Shown here in pieces: positions 1 to 12,679 of a DNA stretch of 64,000 nucleotides. This DNA comes from Druceiella hillmani (Eukaryota > Arthropoda > Insecta > Lepidoptera > Hepialidae). Position numbers and translations under genes: made by a program. Each line of letters opens with the position of its first letter. Within the stretch, counting starts at the first letter, position 1. A model generated the notes under the pieces. That model saw only the letters and a list, made by a program, of their open reading frames with translations, searched no databases and had not been told where the DNA came from. The DNA lies in assembly GCA_039881145.1 (NCBI GenBank), contig JAYKKI010000003.1:5041001-5105000 (forward strand), written 5' to 3'.

Positions 1-1733
1 GTTATCAATAAATTGGTTATCGGCAAATCAAAAAATAAAGCTCATTCATCATAGAAAAATTTCCATTTATACTCGTATTTTAGTTGTCTAATGATTAGTT
101 TAAATGTTATGACGGTGTTTTGAGATAGCAAAATTACAAGCACGGACTTTCATACACTAACACAGGAAGTCCCATGTGTAAAAAATATTTACCTACATTT
201 TGAGAAATCGAGGCGGATCGCATGCAATTCAATAATGAAAGTATCTAAAGTTAAACATTATTGGGTTTGTATTTTCTAAGCGTTCAAAATATTATTGGCA
301 TTTTCTAAGTGTTCAAAAATAAAATTAATAAGTTTAATATTTTTCGATCTTAACATATCTGGCTTTGGTAGTATTTATTTCTTTTATTATACACATTTAA
401 ATTACGAGATTAGCAGAAAAACCTTTCCTTAATTTTATAAATAAGTGTCCGTTGTACATCAATAAAATTTTCTTAGGAAAGGGATGAAGCCTAACTGCGC
501 CATCCTGGATGAAATAAATCATTACAAGCCTATAATTTATTCGCATTACATTCACTTTATTATAGAAGGCCAAGTTCTCGTCGCATCTATTTGTCTATCT
601 GCATATGTTAATTTACGTAACCAATGAAAGGATTATATTCTGGTTTTATCAGTGTGTAATTTGATTTCTTAAAAAATATTATGGTATATAACTGGTAAAT
701 TGTTTGCATAAATAAACCGACCTATGCTGAAGAAGTCGCAAAGACACCAATCGTAGCTCGGTGAGGTTTCTAGGCGTATGCTGCATACGCTCTTAGAATA
801 CGTAAAATAATATAGATATAACAAAATTTTTCGCCACAAACAGGTCTAGAGAAAAGTCTACGGTAATACGTATCTACCAAGCCTATCTTCTAATCATCCT
901 TATGAACCTGATGCGTTCAAAAGCACGATTTCCGCAGGTACACAGTGGAAAGAAACTGTGTTTCAAAAGTAAGTCCACAAAAAATTAAATGTTTTCAAAT
1001 AACGAGTAAAAAGTATACTAAAAAGTATAAAAATTGAAAATACGAGTACTTTGTTGGAAGTTTTGCGGTAAAATATCGTTTCCTGGCATAAATAAATTTT
1101 GCTGCTATACTGCTATCGCTAGATATGCTAATACTGCTACTGCTGGAGATTTTTGAATTTGATGCTAAGTTGTCATCTCTCCCCTCTCTCACGTACGGGC
1201 TCTTTCAATTTAGACCTTTTATGTCTGACCGCTACCACACGTTTACTGAGCCATTTGATAAATCGCGCAGCAGGTCTGCCGTCCTGCAGCAGTTCAACAT
1301 CAACCATCTAAATTGAAAGCATATCAGACTGCAGTGCGTTCGTATATTAGTGATGTCTATATTAGACATCAGTCGATCCATAGACTCGGCTGAAGAAACA
1401 TTGCCGCCGTAAAAGAGCATCGCAGAAGTTTTCGTTAATATGTAAATCTGGTGACTTGCATAATCTTTACTCTTGGCTAAAAGAAGATCAAAACAAATTG
1501 TTTTAACTACCTTAGAATGTCAGAAAATGTATTTACGAATTACTTGAATTAGCGGGATTTTATTAGGTAAAATAAAAATTCAAGTATGTAAATATATATA
1601 GTGATTCAAAAAAATGTATCAGCATGATGTAATGTAATATTTATGTAACGTCCATTACTGATGAACAAACATTCATATTGTTTTCTACTAAAAATAAAGT
1701 TCAACAAGCAATGAGGGTAAATTTTATCTGAAA
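1..1733. other. AT-rich non-coding sequence
   Basis: I see no convincing coding region here. The short open frames around 995-1420 overlap on both strands, have no recognisable motif and look like chance. The only structured item is a dispersed repeat copy at about 1005-1128, listed separately. Confidence 0.6.
1005..1128 (+). repeat. Dispersed repeat, copy 1 (second copy near 61.7 kb)
   Basis: This stretch aligns by eye, in the same orientation, with 61667-61790. Shared landmarks in the same order are a run like 'tactaaaaa(g/c)tataaaa', then 'aatatcgtttcc', 'ataa(t/a)taaatttgc' and 'gctagagatatg'. The copies differ by substitutions and a small insertion. It is a short member of an unidentified interspersed family; no coding content is visible. 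Confidence 0.5.
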
Positions 1734-1788
1734 AGTGTTACGTTACGATGACAAACAAATTTTGTTCTTGTCATCGTAACGTAACGCT
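1734..1788. repeat. Near-perfect hairpin, 21-bp arms
   Basis: The left arm (1734-1754) and right arm (1768-1788) are reverse complements over 21 bp with one mismatch, separated by 13 nt. The core is gttacgttacgatgacaa against its complement. It is one of six similar hairpins in the window. Confidence 0.85.
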
Positions 1789-2080
1789 TATGTCTCTCTT
1801 CCACAAAAATGTTGCACACCTAAAAAGCTACGAGTTTTATTTCAACGTTTGTAACAAAATTTATAATTGTATATAAGTATTGCTGGATTGTTTTGAACTA
1901 TATTTCAGTCACTCAAGATTCTCTATAAAAATAATAACTTTACGAACTTTGAATTCTATAAGTTTTCAACTGTGAAAGCCTATTTAATATTTATTATCTT
2001 TTGGTGGACACAAAGTTAACCCCTTACGAATTAAGCTTAAAAAGTTTAATTAAAAAGCCAAATTCTAATGAATAAATAAA

Positions 2081-2470
2081 AAACCGACCAAAGCGTGTCG
2101 AGCACGCCCGTCATATGGTTTCATAGTCTTAGATTCGAAGACATTAATTGTTATTAAATGGCGCAATTTTAAAATCATCCTCAAACAGTAAGATATAATA
2201 GCTTTTTACCTAAATTGTGTTATATTGAGAAGTGGTTTTTGAAAAAAAAAATTAAAAAATTTAATGTATTACTATCTGTTTTAATTTTCATTGAAAATAC
2301 TCATTCAGAGCTCTATTTTAGTACTTTTTAGATCTTTAAAACTAATTTTAGAAGTAAACGTTTCGTTGTGAAACTTGCTAAAAAGTAGCTTTAATCTCGC
2401 TCATCTCATTTTGACGTCTATTTAGACATCACAAACATCATCTTCTAGATTTCACAAAGTATATAATTAG
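2081..2470 (+). repeat. Interspersed repeat of lepidopteran type
   Basis: It starts with a relatively GC-rich segment, accgaccaaagcgtgtcgag followed by cacgcc and a 'tatggtttcatag' stretch. This resembles a widespread non-coding repeat of moth genomes (a 'ccg(g)ccaa.gcgtgtcg..cacgc..' core followed by 'agggttccgtag'). The match is from memory of the family's look and the 3' boundary is uncertain. No coding sequence. Confidence 0.35.
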
Positions 2471-3020
2471 TTCACTTACACTTAAATTCAGTTTAATAAC
2501 CACATCCTTCATTATTTCTTGGTAATCTGACCAAGAGAATAGAAATATAAATTTAAAGCTGCTTTAGAGACATACATATACATAAGTTATTAACATTTTA
2601 AAATTATTTAATACGAAAAAATATGTGTTTACTTTTCATATTTGAAAACAATTTTAAAAACACTTAAAAAGGTATTAATTGTAATATTCTTATGATAATT
2701 ATTGACGAAAATACCAATTTATAAGTAATAGTCAAAAAGTTAAACTATACTCTAGTCAAATGGGTGATATGCTTCATAAATATCATTTATTCGTTTTGTG
2801 TATGTTCACTAATATAAAATTAAAAACTTTTTAAGAAAAACAATTAATATATTATAATTGATTGCTTAGCAAGTAAATGTATGACTGATTAAAAAAGGAA
2901 ATCATGTATGAACTATTTAAAATAAAGCCGATAGCAAGCCCCAATCGAAATTGTGAATTTCTTAGAATTTTTATTATTACATAGTAATTAATATTTCTAA
3001 TATTTTACACATATATACGA

Positions 3021-3071
<51 letters not shown>

Positions 3072-4077
3072 TGCATGTACATACATGAGTTATTTTATGA
3101 TAAAAATCACTTTCGGTTGCAAAAAGAAGAAACTAATAACTACGAGGAAAATAATGTTTCAAATTTATAAAAAAAATTATATATAAATAAATTGAATAAT
3201 GGTTAAATTATATTTTATGCCATGATACCTTCGATCCACTTCTTTAAAATCTGGTCAGAATTTATAGATAATATATTTTAAAGGTAATCTCAAAATAACA
3301 ACAACTGTAATTCAGTTTACTAATATTGAATAAACACAAAACACAGTAAATGAAACAAAACAAAGTCACGCTGTGAAATTTAGAGATTACTTTGACTAAG
3401 TGACGTTGTACAAAGTAAGGAGAACGTTATATACGATAATTACTTGTTAATACATAATTTTAATGTAATGTGTGGCATTCCAAATCTTTTTATAATATAC
3501 AATTTATGATTAAAAATTAAAATTTACATCATTTTCAAATTTATCTCTTAATATCGGTTGTATTATTTCAGAGAAAAATACCATAAAAATACCGAATCTA
3601 GTAATCGACAAAGTTATTAAAAACGAAAAGCAGTAAAAGAGATCTCATTCGATTTTTGTAAGAATTTTGTCTAATAATATATTAATTAAAAAATCATGAT
3701 AGTAATATCTAAGAAATATAAAATTTAAGAAATAAAATATAATGATCGTAATGTCTAAGAAGTATAAATTATTTTTCGGCTATTTTTAAAAACTTCGTTC
3801 TCTTAGTATTAAGTTTCCTCTTCTTAAATTTTCTCATTTTTTAATTTTCTCTTCTAAGATAATTCTGTACCATTTTGTACGTACTACCGGTAACGAAATT
3901 TCTAATGAACTCGACGGGATCTGTGAAAAGACAATGAAAGGATGTACGAAAGTCTCTGATTCACCACTCAACTGGATATAAGAAAAGGCAAATATTAGTT
4001 CAAGTTTTACATATTTTGGGAAGTATATTAAAATAAACATATTTTTAATATTTTACTTAATGTAATCCCTATTTGGA
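2471..4077. other. AT-rich non-coding stretch with a TA microsatellite
   Basis: A (TA)n microsatellite lies at about 3022-3068. Otherwise I see neither coding nor repeat structure. Confidence 0.6.
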
Positions 4078-6230
4078 GCATATACTTACAAAATTGCATA
4101 CATGTAGACAAAAACTCGGATTATGTAAGACAGACAGACAGACAGATAGACGGATGTGGCAAAATCACGACTTCTCGCAAGACTGCTGAATTAATTTTCG
4201 TAGAGATCTTTAGTAGATGAATAACTTACGGGAGGTTTTAAAGAGTCAGGAAAAAATAAGCTGATTAAAATATAAATATGCAAAAAATTAAATGAAGTAG
4301 AGAAACAGAAATTGGTAGTATATAAATGAGTCATAATGTGTCATTGAAATTGCCTAACTCTTCAGGAATATGGGTTGATTTACGGGATAGCATAATTTGA
4401 AGATAATAAAAATCTATTTGAACTTTCTTAGAATGGAAAGAATATCAGTCTTTTTAAAAAGAGATCAGATAAAAAATTTTATTTTATTACATTGGTAAAA
4501 GACTCCGATGAGTAAATCCAACATTTTACAAATATACTTGCAATTATGCGAAAAAGTTTATAAAAGACATTTACTAATTACACAAAAAGAAAAAGAAAGC
4601 GTCATTATTTGTTGTCACTAAGTCGAAAATAAGTTACTAATTCAATCGTACTGAAAGTTTGTGCAAAACAATGGTTTTGTGGTCTGAATTGAAATATTAC
4701 TTTATGATATTTCAAAACTAAAATAAAATTGACCGCTTATTCAGATAAGTGAATCATTTTTTTATAGTTCGTTCAATAACTTAACAACAAATAATTGATG
4801 AAAAGACAAAAATGAGATTATTCGTCTCCAATATTGAAATTAGTATTATAAAACTTGATATAATAAAATAAAACTATCTATGAATTAAAAATCCAATACT
4901 TCAAAATGTGTTGTGGTAAAGTTAGCATTTGCCTTTAACTAATAGAAAAAATAACATATTTTTCTAAGGAATAAGTATCGGGTATGAATATAATCTTAAG
5001 AAATATGTCAACACAAATGTAGATAATTGAACTACGAAATAATAAATTATCAGCAACATATCTTTCTTAAATCTGTTATAAAATTACATAAATATTCCTC
5101 AGTGCTTAAAATTATTCGATCAATAATGACCTGCAACTAAAAATTATTGTACAAATGCATTGTACGAGTATTTATATTAAAATATACAGAAAATATTTTC
5201 GTTCATAGGTGTGTTCCATAATAAATATAGTAATTATACTAATTCAGCACTGAAAATAAAAGACGCACATTTTCTTCCTTTGAATAAAAGAGTCTTCTTC
5301 TAAGGATGTTCTCCAACGAGTGTTTGACAATTGGTTGGTACGTATTTGTTACGTCCTTGGCAAGGCAAAAGAGTTCGGTGGTACTAATAATCCCTGTCCA
5401 TTCTTGAATATTACGCAACCATGACTTTCTTCCAACGGTTTTCCTTCTCCCAGCAATTACTAAAGTTATATCAATAACTAAAATAGTCACGATAATACGA
5501 GTGTAAGCGATTTTTGCAACTTATTTAAAGATATTTAATATTAATATTTGCAAGATAAAAACATTTTTTTTGACTAATTTAAAATAAAATTTATAAAACG
5601 ATTTCCAAAATATTTACAGTACTTTATATCAGTTAAGGTTTTTTTTATTATGTAGCAAACAATGAAGGTCTAATGGCCCTTAAATGTCATTTACAAATTT
5701 CCGCTAATTACTGAATGTAGTTTGAATATCCAACATTGTCTTCGAATATGCCTTTTTTCCCTAAGTAATTTATTATCTTTAGTTGAAATAGAGAATTTGT
5801 GTGTAACATTAGTTTTTTTTAATAAAATCTTAGTTGTAAAAGATTCTTTTTCATGTGTTATGAATTTTTTATGGGTTTTTTATTTGGTTTTTTTTCATGG
5901 AAATGAACCTTTTCATATAATTTTTTTAATAAAAATTAAAAAGAGTTTTTATTTTATACTTCTGAGTAATGATGCATATTTTTATAAAGGTTCTTATATA
6001 ACACTAATTAGCATAACTTTCGAAAAATAATGTTTAATATATTTAAAAAAGTTCTTCAATCTGGATATTTCAATTAAGTATGTTAACATAGTAGGCGCGA
6101 CTTATATTAATTAATAATTCGCACTAAACAAAATACAAGTAGATGTCGTAAGCCGTCATTACTCCCGCGCGTACATAAATGAATTACAGCAGGCCCGTCT
6201 AGAGCAAACGTGTTTCCTAATAATTCTGAT
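4078..6230 (-). repeat. Left arm of a large inverted duplication
   Basis: Read on the minus strand, this region matches 8200-11240 read on the plus strand. Landmarks pair up in order: the gacagaca run at 4130-4150 with the gtctgtct run near 11195; the 4300-4940 block with 10345-10990; the LINE tail at 5239-5490 with 8637-8831; the GC-richer 6110-6230 block (gcgcg, caggcccgtctagagcaaac) with 8203-8360. Identity by eye is about 75% in AT-rich parts and nearer 88% around 5030-5300. It contains about 300 bp (roughly 5500-5800) missing from the other arm. Confidence 0.85.
5239..5490 (-). pseudogene. Decayed 3' end of a LINE ORF2
   Basis: An open frame of 83 codons holds a segment with the cluster RKSWLRNIQEWTG followed by ELFCLAKD. 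This resembles the extreme C-terminus of reverse transcriptases of L1/RTE-like LINEs, where 'R(R)..SWLRNLR.W.G' precedes 'ELFR.A'. There is no reverse transcriptase core and no start context, so it is a truncated fossil. The other arm carries the same fragment in opposite orientation with a different pattern of changes, so it was present before the duplication. Confidence 0.5.
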
Positions 6231-8199
6231 GTTTAATGTTCATATTGTAATAATGTAACCAATAGCGATAGGTTACATTATTACAACAAACTTTTTTATT
6301 TTAATTGTATTATATTTCTATACAAATTCATGTAAATGTGATACCATTTGGAATTTGTAATCCGAAAAAAGGAACACGCAAAAGAAATGGGAATTAAAGA
6401 AGACTCAGGCCATAAAAAATACTTATAAGTGGAAAATTAAAACTAACTCTTGGTCATTTATCAAATTAAAAAAATATACAAACTAAAAATGAATCAAGAA
6501 AGGTGGTTCTGCAAATTGTATTGATATTATAAAAATAATATTCCGATTAGCCAAATAATTAATCGTAAAATCCTTTTTCAAAACACTTTTTCACTTTCAA
6601 CTAGCTTCTAGTACGAAGAAATATTCTTATTGAAAATACCCGAGGAAAATTAGATAGTATGACTGTGTATACTGAGTCACTTCAAACTAGTATGCATTTC
6701 AAACTTCCAGATTTCGTTTTTTTATAGTTACTTAAACGATAGCGACAAACAACAGTAAAAAGTTTATGTATCAAAATTTAAGCACAGTTGCTGGAGTACG
6801 TAACGCACTTTTCTTTTTCAGCAACCTAAAAGAATTTATTTTTATACTTCTAAATCATTTCCGTCATTGTTTGAAATGCTTTAGGTATAAACTTTTAAAA
6901 TGAACACGCAGATAACAAAAATAATTAACGAAAAGGAATAATTAAGAAGATTGATGGAAAAAATAATTGAGAAATGAAGCTAAAAAAATTATCAGAAAAT
7001 GAGAAAAAATCCAGAACTAAAGAATATAAATAGAAAATGAATGTATTTAACTTTGACATTTCGTGATAATTATTAGTGCTACGTAAAAGATATAATTGGA
7101 ATAGGTTGGCAGTTTTATTACACTACCCGTATTTTCTTTTACTAAATTAAGAACAATCGTATTATGAGGAAAAAATTATGAAAACTAAGTTTTCTATTAT
7201 AGTCCAATCTAACAGTAATTAAAAAATGTGAGGAAGCGGAAAAACTGGTTTGTGCCTCGCTGCTTTAAACGCACAATTAAATTATGTTGTAGTTTATCCT
7301 GTTTAAGGTGATGAAATTTTACAAACCTTGGTAGAATTACATAAAACTTGGGGATATTACCTTATTTGTCACTGAATACTACGAGTTGGATATCACAGAA
7401 TGGATCCAAATTTTACCTATAGTTAAGGGGTATAATATTACACGTGTTAGCCGTATGAAACAAAATTAGTTTTTTAGTATGTTGAGTTAAAAGGGGTAGA
7501 ATTGTGATAAAAAAGGTTAAACTCTAAAATATACTAAATATTATTTGTTGACCTCATATTCCACTCTTGTTTAAAATTATTATGTTTTTCCATATGTCAA
7601 TAAAATGAAAACCCTTCTTTCTACATATATTTGATGAATTAAGAAAATTATATTTGTTCAAACACAAAATGGAGGTGATCAAATTTGTGGTATTGCGTTA
7701 CTATTATAAAAGATGGCTCAGGCTGTTATTGAAGTCAATTTTGTTTTTTCTTACTAATTGTATAAAAACAATTTTTTTCTAAAATTTGCAACAACTTGAT
7801 TTCAACGAGCTATTAATTTTCTTCATTTTTATTTTCCTCACCGTTATCTTCAAAATTATCTTTCAACGCTGTGCGAACTGTAAACAAGGGAGAAGAAAAA
7901 CAATTATTGTTTCTATCTGACTATAAATATAATATCAGAGCATTAGATATGTAAGATCACTAACTGATCATAGAACGATTTATTTTCTGCTAATTTTGCT
8001 GAATTTAATAGAAGAGGTGAATTAATTTTCGGCTTCATTTTCAAATCAAATGAAGAGAGTTTAGAAATAATTTGTCATTTACATTACTAGTCAATGTTGT
8101 CTATTTTTCAAATTTAAGAAAATGATCCTTCTCGGTCTAAATATACGTATTTTAATATGTTAAAATAAAAAAGATTATCGTATCCACCCATAGCCATAA
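6231..8199. other. Unique spacer between the inverted arms
   Basis: This non-coding stretch separates the arms and does not match either by eye. It begins with a 16-bp perfect hairpin (listed separately). No coding sequence was recognised. Confidence 0.55.
6245..6286. repeat. Perfect hairpin, 16-bp arms
   Basis: Arms ttgtaataatgtaacc (6245-6260) and ggttacattattacaa (6271-6286) are perfect reverse complements around a 10-nt loop. Confidence 0.9.
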
Positions 8200-8636
8200 T
8201 CAGAATGATTAGTAAACACGTTTGCTCTAGATGGGCCTGCTGTAATTCGATTATGAACGCGCGGGAGTAATTTTACGGCTTATGTTTACGGCTTATGTCA
8301 TCTGGGTGTATTTTGTTTAGTGCGAATTATTAATCAATATAAGTTGCGCCTACTATGTTAATATGTTTAATTGAAATATCGTGATCAAAGAATTTTTTTA
8401 AATATATCCTACATTGTTTTTCGAAAGTTATACTAATGGTGTTATATAGAAACCTGTAACCCAGAATGTTAAATTGAAAACTCTTTTTAATTTTTATTAA
8501 AAAAAATTATATAATAATTATAACTTTCACTTCCATGAAAACAAAGACCAAATAAAAAACTCATAAAAACCCATAATAAGTTTTAAGAATTGCTTACACT
8601 TATATATTATATTTATGAAAAGTTTTCACTTCTCTC

Positions 8637-8831
8637 TTGATTATTTTAGTTATCGATATAATTTTAGTACTTGCTGGACGAAGGAAAATCGGTTGTAGAA
8701 GAAAGTCATGGTTGCGTAATATTCGAGAACGGACAGAGATTATTAGTGCTATCGAACACTTTCGCCTTGCCAATGACAAAACAAATACGTACCAGGTGAT
8801 TGTCAAACGCTCGTTGGAGAGGCGTCCTTAG
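8637..8831 (+). pseudogene. Decayed 3' end of a LINE ORF2 (second copy)
   Basis: This is the counterpart of the minus-strand fragment at 5239-5490. It carries RRKSWLRNIRERTEI and later NTYQVIVKRSLE, again resembling the tail of a LINE reverse transcriptase. It is about 64 codons long, with no upstream reverse transcriptase domain in frame. It lies inside the right inverted arm, so it is not an independent insertion. Confidence 0.5.
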
Positions 8832-9109
8832 AAGGAGATTTTTTTATTCAAACGAAGAGGATGTGCGTTTTTTTATTTTCAGTGCTGCATTAGTCTAATT
8901 ACTATATTTATTATGGAACACACCTATGATCGAAAACATTTTCTGCATATTTTAATATTAATATTCGTACAATTCATTTGTACAATAATTTTTAGTTGCA
9001 CGTCATTAATGATCGAAATATTTTAAGCACTGAGGAACATTTATATAATTTTATTAGAGATATGAGAAAGATATATTGCTGACAATTTGATATTCAAAGT
9101 TCAATTATT

Positions 9110-10340
9110 CCGATTAAAAAAATCCGTTACTTACGAAGTAACAGAAATTTTTTATGTATTTAAATAAATATTGAAATATGTGCGGGTTACAATACTTTAC
9201 CAGCATGTCAAATTTTAAGATTCTATGTCAAATTATTTGTGAAAAAATAGCGTTAGAATTGTCAACCATATTCCTAGAATTGCATTACACATCATTTTGA
9301 ACGACATTGTTATGAATTATTTTAACTTACTATTGTAATTGACACTTCACACGAAACAGGAAATAAAATAATCTATTGCTTAATTTATCGTCTCTGAAAT
9401 TTGTATGCAAGTATTGTCGATTATTAACTATTTTAAAGATTGTATATCAAATTTTTTGTCAGAAAAACTGATCTGAGTAATCTTACAAGGATTCTTTTTC
9501 TTTTGAATTACGTAAACCTAGAAATTTATTAAATATTCGGAGACTTGGATTTTATTAAATATTCGGAGGTTAAGTTTTAATAGGTCATTCTGTTTCCCAA
9601 AAATATTTTTTCTTTACTTTACGAGGCTTTTATCCTTGTATACGTAATCGGTCAAATGACCTCTTAAAATACGTTAGCTTTTAAATGACTTTATGAAAGA
9701 TCGCGGAAATTTAAACTTTTGTTAAGTAGAAAATTGCCATGCAATCCATAATAATGCCATTTTAACACCTACTTTTGATTTATATTACAAAATAATCATG
9801 AATATTTATTTTTCTATAATATTTGATGGTTTCTCAAACAAACTGCTAGTGAAATAATAGAAAAATATGCATGATTTAAATGTGTGGAAATAAAAGTGTA
9901 TTTCAATTTGTTTTTCACTTTCTCACAATATTTATATCATCATCTATGATTAATATAACATCTAATTATTTGAGCGATCGCAAATCATTTAACCATCAGA
10001 ATTTTTTTAAGGAAAGATCGTAAAATTTAAGAGAAAATGCTATCTAAATGTTCTTTCAATATATACGTATACGCATTATCTCCCACAAACCGAACAAACA
10101 ATGCTCTAAATTATATTCAAGTGCCTTGAGATAAGCCACTCTCGGTCTCATAGCGATCATAAGTGCAGTCGTTTCTTGAGTTAACTACCAATGGCATATT
10201 TTTGTTTCTTTGTACGAGACATATGAATATCTTTACAATATTCAATAATTTTTTACTTGTAATAAGATACAAAGTGTCGCTTCGACTTAGTATTAACATA
10301 TCCCTAAAGATTATTTCTATATCCAATGACTACTACCTGA
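9110..10340. repeat. 1.2-kb segment present only in the right arm
   Basis: The flanks (up to about 9108 and from about 10345) align with adjacent positions of the left arm (about 5023 and 4940), so this block is either an insertion in the right arm or a deletion from the left. Bases 9171-9256 resemble 11243-11330 in the same orientation (shared 'tgtgcggg', 'tttac.ag.atg.caaattt.aag', 'tg..tcaaat'), which suggests a short interspersed repeat. No coding sequence recognised. Confidence 0.55.
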
Positions 10341-11140
10341 AAAACTAGGTTTTTTCTTAGTATTAGTTAAATTAAAATGCTAACTTTACCACAAAATATT
10401 TCGAAGGATTTGCTTTTTCATTCATAGCTCTATCTCTTATTAGTTTTACTCCGCTATAATTAAAACTTGGTTTTACTAATTTGAAAATTAGAGGTGAGTC
10501 ATTATTTTCTTTTCTTGAATTAATTGTTGTTAAGTTATTGGATTAATTATAAAAAACACTCGATTCACACGTCTTAGTAAGCAGTCAATAATTAATTTTC
10601 TTTTTACATCAAAATATCATAAAATAATATGTCACTCCTGACTACAAGACCATTGTTTACAGAAAATTTTACTGCGATTGAATTAGTAAATTCTTCTCGA
10701 CTTACTAATAACAAATAAAGACGCTTTCTCATTTATATGTATATAGGTAAATATCTTTTATAAAATTATTTGCATAAGTGATAATATTTTTGTAAACTTT
10801 CGGATTGCCTTATTGGCTGTTTTTGCCAATATAATAAAATACCAATTTTAATCTGATATCCCCTTTTCGGAGAACTGATATCCTTTCGATTCCACGAAAG
10901 TTCAATTAGATTTTTGTTATCTTCAAATTACACTAATGCCATTTCCTTGAGGAGTTACGCTCTTTCAATGGAAAGACTCATTTATATGTCGCCAATTTCC
11001 GTTTTTCTATTTCCTTGGATGTTTATATCATAATCAGGTTATTATTTCCTGCGTTTTTGAAACCTCTCTTAACTTATTCATCAAATGAAGATCTCTACCA
11101 AAATCAATTAAGCAGCCATATGCGGGAATTCATGATTTCT

Positions 11141-11200
11141 CTGCATTTATCAGTCTGTCGGTTCGTCTGTCTGCATTTATCAGTCTGTCGGTTCGTCTGT
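11141..11200. repeat. Two exact copies of a 30-bp tandem unit
   Basis: Bases 11141-11170 and 11171-11200 are identical. The unit begins ctgcatttatcagtctgtcg. The matching place in the left inverted arm (about 4130-4160) carries only one segment with a gaca run, so this duplication arose in the right arm. Confidence 0.85.
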
Positions 11201-11436
11201 CTGTCCTACAAAATCCGAATTTCTACAAATATAGACCCATAGTTATGAAATGTGCGGGATAATATGTTTTACTAGTATGCCAAATTTCAAGTTTGTACGT
11301 CAAATGGTTTCTAAGAATAATGGCTCTAACGGACAGATGGGCAAACGCATGAATAATTTTATAAGGCTTCTGTATTTCTTTCTGAGGTACGAAACCATTA
11401 AAAAAGGTATAAAGAATAAATAATATTGCCAACTGT

Positions 11437-11440
<4 letters not shown>

Positions 11441-11497
<57 letters not shown>
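11441..11497. repeat. (AT)n microsatellite
   Basis: A pure AT tract of about 57 bp runs directly up to the left inverted terminus of the piggyBac-like element, where a TTAA target copy would be expected. Confidence 0.95.
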
Positions 11498-11501
<4 letters not shown>

Positions 11502-12679
11502 CCGTGAACCACGTGGATAAAAGTTGCGTCCAGCACTATGTGGGGTTTAGCATACCCCAATATAATTTTATATTTTTGTACGGAAAATCTTTTTAAAGTT
11601 TATTTTTTATGTAATAACATTGTTTTTGAACTATTAGGAAATAAAATAAATTTGTTAAAAATAATAAACATTTTTAATATCTTTAGGCATAGTAACAAAA
11701 ATAGTACTTTTTTAATAACTAAGAGGAGACCATCATGGTTCAGCCTTATAAAAAAAACATTACTAATAAATTCTGATTGACCTTTATTTCAGGCCCTAAT
11801 GAGATAAGAAACAAAAATAATAAAGTAAATAACTAAACATAATTAGTCTTCTTGAGATTCCAGTTGGTTCAAATCTGTACAATTTTTACAAAAAAAATAT
11901 GCGTGCTCTGAACATATAGGTACTTCGCATCGCTCGCAACCGTACTTTGTCTTTCGATCTCTTCGCCTATGGCATTTCGAACATCATGTTATTCGTCTTG
12001 GCATCTTCTTTGGTGGTTCCACACTTGTTTCACCGAGTAAAACATTTATGTGCTTACGAGAATCCCTTGGAATTCGTGGATTATCTTTGCGGTTTCTCAG
12101 GTGCTCTTCAATCAAAGCCATTCCCAAATCACGAATAAACTTCCTCCTTTTGTTAGATTTCCCTGCTTCAATGCCATTATTGAACATATGTAAAATCATA
12201 GCGTTGATTTCTGCATGATTGAGAATCGAGAAAAATATAGTAAGAGGCCAGCGTTTGCTGTTGCGAGAAACGTCGTACGTTCTGACAAGTTTGTCGACCA
12301 CATCTACTTCACTTTTAGTTTCATTATTGAAAGTTATCATTGTTGGTTTCTGCTTGATTCTAGTTTCATGGTAGATTTCTTTATCATGGTGAAGGGATGA
12401 CATCATATGAACGTACTTTCGAGGCTTTGAAACATAACTAATTGCTTACCCTTTTAGACGACGTCCCGAACTACGTGGGGTTTATGACACCCTGCCACAC
12501 TATGCGGGTGACCGTCCGCTGCGCCTGTGACGCTACAACTAAACCACTGTTACTATGCGATCTGGCAACGTCGCAACTCCAGCTTCTCGATATTTCGTGG
12601 TATTCGCGCGACCATTTTAAAAGATACGACAATTAATGTTTCGCTGGGGTATATCAAACCCCACGTGGTGAACGGAAGG
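11498..12679 (-). mobile_element. piggyBac-like transposon, internally deleted
   Basis: The ends form 19-bp terminal inverted repeats: ccttccgtgaaccacgtgg at 11498-11516, and its near complement at 12661-12679 (two mismatches). The right end is followed at once by TTAA (12680-12683), the piggyBac target site. The left side meets an AT microsatellite instead, so its TTAA has been lost or overwritten. Subterminal motifs of the form gtggggttta..(a)cacccc or their inverse occur near 11538, 12474 and 12645. At 1182 bp it is about half the usual length of an autonomous piggyBac element. Only the C-terminal third of the transposase remains, on the minus strand. Confidence 0.85.
11843..12440 (-). pseudogene. 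piggyBac-type transposase, C-terminal remnant
   Basis: About 200 codons read on the minus strand. The stretch runs from about 12440, where the SYVSKPRKYVHMMSSLHHD segment becomes readable just inside a stop, to a TAA at 11843-11845. SEVDVVDKLVRTYDVSRNSK followed by RWPLTIFFSILN is the conserved region around the last catalytic Asp of the DDE_Tnp_1_7 (PGBD) family. After an in-frame TGA at about 11984 the same frame continues into the cysteine-rich tail typical of piggyBac transposases (CSKC, GCERCEVPICSEH, FCKNC), so the TGA is a nonsense mutation. The first two catalytic Asp residues and the N-terminus are missing through internal deletion. It cannot act on its own. Confidence 0.88.

Larger units (their letters stand above)
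8200..11240 (+). repeat. Right arm of a large inverted duplication
   Basis: This is the inverted partner of 4078-6230. It is longer because it holds about 1.2 kb (about 9110-10340) absent from the left arm, and it lacks about 300 bp present there. The outer end near 11200-11235 (gtctgtctgtcc followed by acaaaatccga) pairs with 4115-4150. The inner end (atcagaatgattag at about 8200) pairs with the end of the left arm. Confidence 0.85.

Noticed and set aside
5722..6030. 102-codon open frame rich in Phe, Leu and Ile
   Set aside because: Low-complexity AT-rich sequence inside an inverted repeat arm; the matching stretch of the other arm is not open, so it is not under coding constraint.
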